A model generated the notes under the pieces. That model ran no database searches. It saw only the letters and a program-made list of their open reading frames with translations, and was not told where the DNA came from. This document shows positions 6,312 through 10,166 of a DNA stretch of 10,166 nt, one piece after another. Both the position numbers and the translations under genes were made by a program. The DNA lies in assembly GCA_937967875.1 (NCBI GenBank), contig CALBTQ010000583.1, positions 1 through 10,166 on the forward strand. The letters are read 5' to 3'. The DNA comes from an uncultured Pseudomonadota bacterium. Lineage in GTDB: Bacteria > Lernaellota > Lernaellaia > Lernaellales > Lernaellaceae. How positions within the stretch are numbered: position 1 is the first letter of the stretch; the number at the start of each line of letters is the position of its first letter.

Positions 6312-6470
6312 GTTTACTTCCCCATGCAGTTACTGTGATTGCAGCAACCCGGTTTTCGGGTCGCCTGGCTCACCTTCGTTTATTTCCATTGACTTGGATT
6401 GCGACAAAGCTCCCCAGGGCCGACCGGCCCTTTCTTTGTCTGAATAACTAATGTATTCCCTCACACAGAA
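6312..6470 (-). promoter_or_regulatory. structured 5' leader of the transketolase genes
   Basis: The predicted transcript leader of about 160 nt holds two stable hairpins. The upstream one (6403-6440) has an outer stem GACAAAG/CTTTGTC and an inner stem GGGCC/GGCCC with a 4-nt loop. The downstream one (6344-6364) is GCGACCCG-AAAAC-CGGGTTGC on the minus strand. It pairs fully with one G-U on that strand but has an A-C mismatch on the plus strand, which fits function in the minus-strand RNA. It ends about 30 nt before the ATG. I see no match to the TPP riboswitch consensus or another known class. The leader may be an unrecognised cis-regulatory RNA or simply a stabilising 5' structure. Confidence 0.4.
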
Positions 6471-6477
6471 TCGGCGA

Positions 6478-6506
6478 AGTATAACCCTAACCGACGAAGA
6501 AATCCA
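6478..6506 (-). promoter_or_regulatory. possible promoter of the transketolase unit
   Basis: On the minus strand TATACT (6478-6483) is a good -10, preceded by a 17-nt spacer and TGGATT (6501-6506), a weak -35. Transcription would begin near 6471 and produce the hairpin-containing leader. The region upstream (6507-6753) is AT-rich, as promoter regions often are. Confidence 0.35.
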
Positions 6507-6753
6507 CCGCCAAAACACATTTAATCTCGATTTTTGTATGTTACTTGGTGCTTAAAAGATCGACCCGGCATTCAGTGTTTTTTATATATATGAATAATAC
6601 TGAAATCGCGGTTTGACCGCATCAAGTTTCGGTCTAATTCCGGTTGACTATAAGGTTAATGTTTTTTCATTCATTGAATCCCGAAATTTCTAACATCCAT
6701 AATAAATATGGATTTTATGAATTTTGCGATTTTTATGGCGACGCCGGATGTCA
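6507..6753. other. AT-rich intergenic stretch between aminotransferase and transketolase unit
   Basis: No gene is supported here. It holds a perfect 7-bp hairpin ATCCATA/TATGGAT with a 5-nt loop at 6695-6713, about 40 nt after the aminotransferase stop. That could end its transcript weakly, but the stem is AT-rich and the minus-strand flank has no proper T tract. A short palindrome GCGGT-TTG-ACCGC also occurs near 6608. Further upstream is the AT-rich TTTTTTATATATA run. Confidence 0.35.
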
Positions 6754-7911
6754 TTATCGGTTGCGGAAGTATCCTTCCAATCGATCCATCCCTTCGATTA
6801 GGCGTTCAAAGGCGTTGGCGTATGACAGTCGCAGGTAGCCTTCGCCGCCCGGGCCGAAATCCGTGCCCGGCGTGACCGCTACGTGCGCCTTGTCCAGAAT
6901 GTCGAAGGCCAGGTCGTAACAGGTGAGGCCGCGGGCCGCGCAATGGTTTTTCACATTGCAGAAAACGTAGAAAGCGCCGGTCGGCTCGACGGTGACGCCC
7001 AGGCCGATTTCGCGACAGCGCCGCAGCACCATGCGTCGCCGGCGGTCGTACTCGGCGCGCATGCGCGCGGTATCCTCGTCGCAGCCGAACAACGCGGCGG
7101 CGGCGGCCAGTTGCGGGAAGTCGCCGGCCGAGATGAAGAAGTTCTGCTGCATCTTCTGCACCGGTCGCACCAGCTCGGGCGGCACGATGACGTAGCCCAC
7201 GCGCCAGCCGGTCATGGCGAAGAGTTTGGAGAAGCCGTTGACGATGATCGACTCGGCGCACACCTGCCGCGCCGACACCGGTTCTCCTTCATAAACCAGG
7301 CCGTGGTAGATTTCGTCGCTGACCACCGTCGGGCCCAGGGCGCAGATGGCCTCGAGCCGCGCGCGGTCGATCAGGTTGCCGGTCGGATTCGACGGACTGT
7401 TGACCAGGATCGCCTTGGTGCGCGGCGTGATCTTCGCGGCGATCATCTCCGGCCGATACTGAAAGCCGTCTTCCTCGTACACGTCGACGTTGACCACCGT
7501 GCCGCCGCCGAAGGTCACGATCTGCGGATAACACGCGTAACCGGGATTGGAGAGAATCACCTCGTCGCCCGGATCGCACAGCGCGAGGAAGGTCAGCAGC
7601 AGCGCCGGGCTCGAACCGTTGGTGACGATGATCGTCTCCGGATCGATGTCGGTGTCGTATTGCTGTTTATGCCAGCGCGCGATGGCCTCGCGCAGTTCGC
7701 GGCGGCCCATGCTGTGCGTGTAGTGCGTGCGGCCCGCGCGCAGACCGTCAACGGCGGCGTCGATCGCGCAGGCGGGGGTGTCGAAGTCGGGCTCGCCGAC
7801 CTCCATGTGCACCACGTCGACGCCCGCGGCTTCCATCGCCTGGGCCTTTTCGAGCACCTCCATGACGATGAACGGCGGGATCTCGCGACTCTTGCGGCTG
7901 GGTGTGATCAT
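6754..7911 (-). CDS. PLP-dependent class I/II aminotransferase
   Basis: This 385-residue, full-length fold-type I aminotransferase belongs to the aspartate-aminotransferase-like group (Igamma style). Active-site landmarks are all present: substrate/cofactor loop MEVGEPDFDTP (36-46), NGSSPAL (98-104), Tyr125 in NPGYACYPQ, Asn175 in SPSNPTGN, Asp199 and Tyr202 in SDEIYHGL, the Schiff-base Lys229 in NGFSKLFAMTGWRVGY, and the carboxylate-binding Arg361 in YLRLSYA. The enzyme would move an amino group between an amino acid and a 2-oxo acid in the cytoplasm; the exact substrate cannot be told from these motifs. The start at 7911 has a strong GGAGGA about 4 nt upstream. The gene stands alone and is divergent from the membrane protein gene at 8077. 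Confidence 0.93.
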   Translation of the reverse strand: MITPSRKSREIPPFIVMEVLEKAQAMEAAGVDVVHMEVGEPDFDTPACAIDAAVDGLRAGRTHYTHSMGRRELREAIARWHKQQYDTDIDPETIIVTNGSSPALLLTFLALCDPGDEVILSNPGYACYPQIVTFGGGTVVNVDVYEEDGFQYRPEMIAAKITPRTKAILVNSPSNPTGNLIDRARLEAICALGPTVVSDEIYHGLVYEGEPVSARQVCAESIIVNGFSKLFAMTGWRVGYVIVPPELVRPVQKMQQNFFISAGDFPQLAAAAALFGCDEDTARMRAEYDRRRRMVLRRCREIGLGVTVEPTGAFYVFCNVKNHCAARGLTCYDLAFDILDKAHVAVTPGTDFGPGGEGYLRLSYANAFERLIEGMDRLEGYFRNR

Positions 7912-8076
7912 GATTCCTCCGGTTCCATTCTTTTAACATAGTCGTGGTGGCGTTCAAAGCGTTTCCCGGCAGGAGCATGCCAATCCATTCTTTGCCCATC
8001 GTTGTTGACAAGCGTATTGATCGTGTCGATGGTAAAAATAATGAAAATAGTCCGCATAAAATAGAAAGTAAAAAGA

Positions 8077-8622
8077 ATGACAGGGTTTCTTTCCTCGAAG
8101 CTGTCAATATTTTTAGTAAGTTTGATCGGCGGGAGCGCAGTAATCGGAAGCTATCTCTACGGCATTGCCACCCACCCGGGGCAAGGGAACGACCTGTGGG
8201 GAGGCATTCCCGAAGGCGTGCGCATAATTTATACCGTTTCGATGTTATTGTCGGCAGTGGGCTACCTGCTATTCTTCTTTCATATTCTCTTCCGTGTCGA
8301 TCCCGCACAAGTGTCGCTTCCCGGCGGGCGTGGCTATGCCTTTTTCCATGTTCCTTTTCTGTTGATTTTGCTCCCCTCCGCTTTTTGGATGACGCTCACC
8401 TTTCATTGGCTGGCCAATCCCGCCACCGGCACATGGATCGCCACGCGCCTGGTTCTGTTTACCGTGGCCTTCGGCTCGGTGCTGATGACTTACTTCCTGG
8501 CTCAGCTTAAAACGACGGCTCCGGAGCAATTCTGGTGGCCTGCGGTCCTTGGTGCGGCCTGGTTCACCTTCCACACGCTGATCCTGGATGCGATTGTGTG
8601 GCCAATTCTGTTTCCCAGATAA
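8077..8622 (+). CDS. five-helix membrane protein of unknown function
   Basis: This 181-residue protein has about five hydrophobic segments, near residues 7-27, 48-72, 86-110, 118-141 and 152-178. It is rich in Trp and Phe (FHWLANP, FWWPAVLGAAWFTFH). There is no signal cleavage site and no soluble domain. A loop with GNDLWGGIPEGV (37-48) precedes helix 2. Size and helix number recall TspO-like proteins, but the TspO motifs are absent, so I do not assign that family. The start is the first ATG after an in-frame TAG at 8062; the ribosome-binding site is weak (AGAAAG). It is divergent from the aminotransferase and followed by 200 bp without a gene. It is clearly coding from its hydrophobic periodicity, but the function is unknown. 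Confidence 0.75.
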   Translation: MTGFLSSKLSIFLVSLIGGSAVIGSYLYGIATHPGQGNDLWGGIPEGVRIIYTVSMLLSAVGYLLFFFHILFRVDPAQVSLPGGRGYAFFHVPFLLILLPSAFWMTLTFHWLANPATGTWIATRLVLFTVAFGSVLMTYFLAQLKTTAPEQFWWPAVLGAAWFTFHTLILDAIVWPILFPR

Positions 8623-8654
8623 GACGAAATAATATCACCATGATTCGGCTCATC

Positions 8655-8707
8655 GGGATTTCCGGCAAAAAGAATGAACAGTGCGCCTTTGCCTAGGCTG
8701 AAATCCC
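8655..8707. repeat. inverted repeat 3' of the membrane protein gene
   Basis: GGGATTTC (8655-8662) and GAAATCCC (8700-8707) are perfect 8-bp arms separated by 37 nt. There is no T tract, so it is not a standard terminator. The rest of 8623-8778 contains nothing I recognise. Confidence 0.3.
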
Positions 8708-8778
8708 AACGGTGATCGGGAAAAAGAGATGTCGATGAAGCCCGAAGAGTTACGTTTGGCGTCGTCTTCGCGGCCTGG

Positions 8779-8807
8779 ATGACATCCCTAATATCCCCTG
8801 CTAAAAT
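8779..8807 (+). promoter_or_regulatory. extended -10 promoter of the papain-like protease gene
   Basis: ATGACA (8779-8784, one mismatch to the -35 consensus) is followed by a 17-nt spacer and TAAAAT (8802-8807), preceded by TG in TGCTAAAAT, an extended -10. Transcription would start near 8814. That leaves too little leader for an ATG at 8823 and supports the start at 8850. Confidence 0.6.
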
Positions 8808-8849
8808 AGCGCCGCGAAGCGAATGAACGACATTATGCGGAGAATAAAC

Positions 8850-9941
8850 ATGCGACGTGCGATATTGATAGCGGCCTTGGTGGTTCTGGCGGCGGCGACG
8901 TTGGCGCAGGCCGCGTCCATCGAGGACATTCAGCGGGCGAACGAGGAACGGGGCGCGACCTGGACGGCCGATTACAACGAAGCCTGGTACATGCACGAAT
9001 ACTACGGCTGGTACGCGCCGACGCTCCAGTTGCCGGCGCTGACGGGTCGCGAGAATTATTTCGTGCCGCGCAAGAGTCCGTTGGAGCTGCCGACGGCGCT
9101 GGACTGGCGCGATTACCAGGGCGTGAATTTCGTCACCTCTCCCAAGAACCAGTATAGTTGCGGTTCGTGCTGGGCCTTCGCGACGACCGGGCCGATCGAA
9201 AGCCACATCGCGATCGCGGAAAACTGGCCGGATCCGCGCATCGACCTGTCCGAGCAGCAGATGCTCTCGTGCGACAACAGCCCGGGGAACATGGGGTGCG
9301 GCGGCGGCTTCACCACCACGTCCTTCGAATTCGCGAAAAGCACCGGCCTGTTCGACGAGGAATGCCTGCCCTATCACGCCAGCGACACGTGGCCGTGCGA
9401 CGACCGGTGTTCGGACTGGGCCGACCGCCTGTTCAAGATCGACGACTGGCAGGTGGTGAGCGTGGTCTCCAATCCCGACCTGATCATGGAGGCGCTGCAG
9501 TACGGGCCGTTGGGCACGAGCCTGACGATCTACGAAGACTTCTACGCCTATTCGGGCGGCGTGTACGACACGATGATCGCGATCCCGCAGGGCTTTCACG
9601 CGGTGACGATCGTCGGTTACGACGCGACGCAGGAATACTGGATCTGCAAGAACTCCTGGGGCGACGACTGGGGCGAAGACGGCTACTTCCGCATCAAGTG
9701 GGGCGCCGCGGCGGTCGGCATTTTCACGATCATGCCCGTGTACACTTCGCAGGGTTTGGGTCCCGAACCCGATGACGACGACGTCACCGACGACGACGAT
9801 GACGACGACGCGGTCGACGACGACGATGACGACGACGACAGCGGCACGGACGATGACGATGACGACTCCGGCGGCACCTACGATGATGACGACGATGCCG
9901 GCGACGACGATGACGACAATGACAGCGGCGGGTGCAGTTGA
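8850..9941 (+). CDS. secreted papain-family (C1A) cysteine protease with poly-Asp tail
   Basis: This 363-residue protein starts with a signal peptide: MRR, a hydrophobic core at 4-18, and likely cleavage after Ala-Gln-Ala at 19-21. A short pro-segment (22-80) has IQRANEERGATWTADYNEAW, which recalls the inhibitory pro-region of cathepsin B (IxxxN...TWxAxxN) and lacks an ERFNIN helix. The mature enzyme starts near LPTALDWRDYQGV. The active site is complete: oxyanion Gln101, nucleophile Cys107 in SCGSCWAF, His250 in GFHAVTIVGYD, and Asn268 in CKNSWGDDWG. GCGGG (149-153) also fits the family. From residue 308 the tail has 36 Asp in about 51 residues, broken by short Ser/Gly/Thr linkers, and ends SGGCS. 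I chose the ATG at 8850 because GGAG lies 7 nt upstream and it gives a clean signal peptide; ATGs at 8823 and 8835 lack both. The gene has its own promoter and terminator. Confidence 0.93.
   Translation: MRRAILIAALVVLAAATLAQAASIEDIQRANEERGATWTADYNEAWYMHEYYGWYAPTLQLPALTGRENYFVPRKSPLELPTALDWRDYQGVNFVTSPKNQYSCGSCWAFATTGPIESHIAIAENWPDPRIDLSEQQMLSCDNSPGNMGCGGGFTTTSFEFAKSTGLFDEECLPYHASDTWPCDDRCSDWADRLFKIDDWQVVSVVSNPDLIMEALQYGPLGTSLTIYEDFYAYSGGVYDTMIAIPQGFHAVTIVGYDATQEYWICKNSWGDDWGEDGYFRIKWGAAAVGIFTIMPVYTSQGLGPEPDDDDVTDDDDDDDAVDDDDDDDDSGTDDDDDDSGGTYDDDDDAGDDDDDNDSGGCS
9771..9923 (+). repeat. GAY-codon low-complexity tract encoding the poly-Asp tail
   Basis: Blocks of 4, 7, 8, 6, 5 and 5 consecutive Asp codons mix GAC and GAT and are separated by Val-Thr, Ala-Val, Ser-Gly-Thr, Ser-Gly-Gly-Thr-Tyr and Ala-Gly. 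A similar tract lies at about 3-107 on the minus strand. Such DNA can gain or lose codons by slippage. Confidence 0.8.
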
Positions 9942-9964
9942 TTCGTAGCTGATTGAACAAAACC

Positions 9965-10002
9965 AAAACCGGGAAGCCTTAATTACGCTTCCCGGTTTTT
10001 TT
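9965..10002 (+). terminator. strong intrinsic terminator of the protease gene
   Basis: AACCGGGAAGC (9967-9977) pairs perfectly with GCTTCCCGGTT (9987-9997) around a 9-nt loop, followed by a run of seven T (9996-10002). It starts 24 bp after the stop codon. The A-rich left flank means it could also work on the minus strand. Confidence 0.9.
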
Positions 10003-10061
10003 ATGGCTTAACGGAGGACGTTGTTTCCTGACTCTCAATTTGGGATACCTTGAGCCGTCGA

Positions 10062-10103
10062 GCCCCGTAGGGGCGGATGGTCAGTAGCGAAGGGCGAAGC
10101 CCT
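10062..10103. repeat. paired short palindromes, dispersed-type repeat
   Basis: GCCCC-GTA-GGGGC (10062-10074) is followed 16 bp later by AGGGC-GAA-GCCCT (10091-10103). Two GC hairpins with trinucleotide loops are typical of non-coding repeats scattered in many environmental genomes. Copy number cannot be seen from one window. Confidence 0.5.
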
Positions 10104-10118
10104 GGAAATCGCGGGATT

Positions 10119-10161
10119 CGCCCTCATCCCCGCCCCTTCTCCCACGGGGAGAAGGGAGGCC
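10119..10161. repeat. palindromic dispersed-type repeat
   Basis: CCCTTCTCCC (10134-10143) and GGGAGAAGGG (10147-10156) form a perfect 10-bp stem with a 3-nt loop, preceded by CGCCCTCATCCCCG. It resembles the element at 3101-3141. The interval 10003-10166 contains no gene and consists mainly of these repeats. Confidence 0.55.
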
Positions 10162-10166
10162 GGGTT

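Noticed and set aside
6312..6470. TPP riboswitch upstream of transketolase
   Set aside because: No CTGAGA or ACCTGATC-type conserved core is present.
6330..6518. 62-residue minus-strand frame in the transketolase leader
   Set aside because: Starts with GTG, lacks a ribosome-binding site and covers the predicted promoter; more likely untranslated leader.
6883..7941. Plus-strand 352-residue frame opposite the aminotransferase
   Set aside because: Shadow of a gene with all PLP active-site residues.
8005..8045. TTGACA at 8005-8010 as promoter of the membrane protein gene
   Set aside because: The -35 is perfect, but 17 nt later only GATGGT is found; the better TAAAAA is 22 nt away.
7944..8510. 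Plus-strand 188-residue frame overlapping the membrane protein gene
   Set aside because: Different frame from the hydrophobic, clearly coding one; the product is Arg-rich and lacks a ribosome-binding site.
8502..9599. Minus-strand 365-residue frame opposite the protease
   Set aside because: Covers the C1A gene and its promoter in antisense; Arg/Val-rich composition.
1..10166. CRISPR array, tRNA, rRNA, integrase or transposase
   Set aside because: No regularly spaced repeats, no cloverleaf-like segment with T-loop consensus, and no recombinase motifs on either strand.

Overview
The window looks like a GC-rich (roughly 60% by eye) Gram-negative bacterial chromosome segment. Coding is dense, with long open shadow frames typical of high GC, a lipoprotein signal, strong GGAGG ribosome-binding sites and sigma70-type promoters. 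Two secreted proteins with aspartate-rich low-complexity tracts sit at the two ends. That style is familiar from delta-like and myxobacteria-like uncultured lineages, but I cannot fix the phylum from sequence alone. Nothing marks the window as plasmid, phage or genomic island: there is no integrase, transposase, tRNA, rRNA or CRISPR array.

Left part (1-2697, all minus strand): a truncated lipoprotein gene with Asp-rich repeats and its own promoter. Upstream of it (higher coordinates) lies a tight two-gene unit. Its first gene encodes a BtrH-type cysteine acyltransferase-like protein and its second a cobalamin-binding radical SAM enzyme; 2 bp separate them, and the ribosome-binding site of the second lies inside the end of the first. 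This pair is the best candidate for an undescribed pathway: an acyl or peptidyl transferase fold coupled to a B12/radical tailoring enzyme.

Middle (2698-6753, genes on minus): an intergenic zone with a minus-strand terminator, an AT-rich island bounded by imperfect inverted repeats, and a palindromic repeat. Then, in transcription order from 6311 down to 3182, come the N-terminal and C-terminal halves of a split transketolase (8-bp overlap), a protein that looks like two SCP2-like sterol/lipid-carrier folds in tandem, and a small DUF3052-like protein. The transketolase genes have a leader of about 160 nt with two stable hairpins.

Right part (6754-10166): a class I/II PLP aminotransferase on minus, a divergent five-helix membrane protein of unknown function, and a secreted papain-family (C1A) protease. 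The protease has an intact Gln-Cys-His-Asn active site and a poly-Asp tail ending Gly-Gly-Cys-Ser, and its gene stands alone between a good promoter and a strong terminator. The window ends in a cluster of palindromic dispersed-type repeats.

Transketolase and aminotransferase are ordinary central metabolism. The BtrH/B12-radical SAM pair, the tandem SCP2-like protein, the transketolase leader and the poly-Asp secreted proteins are the items worth following.
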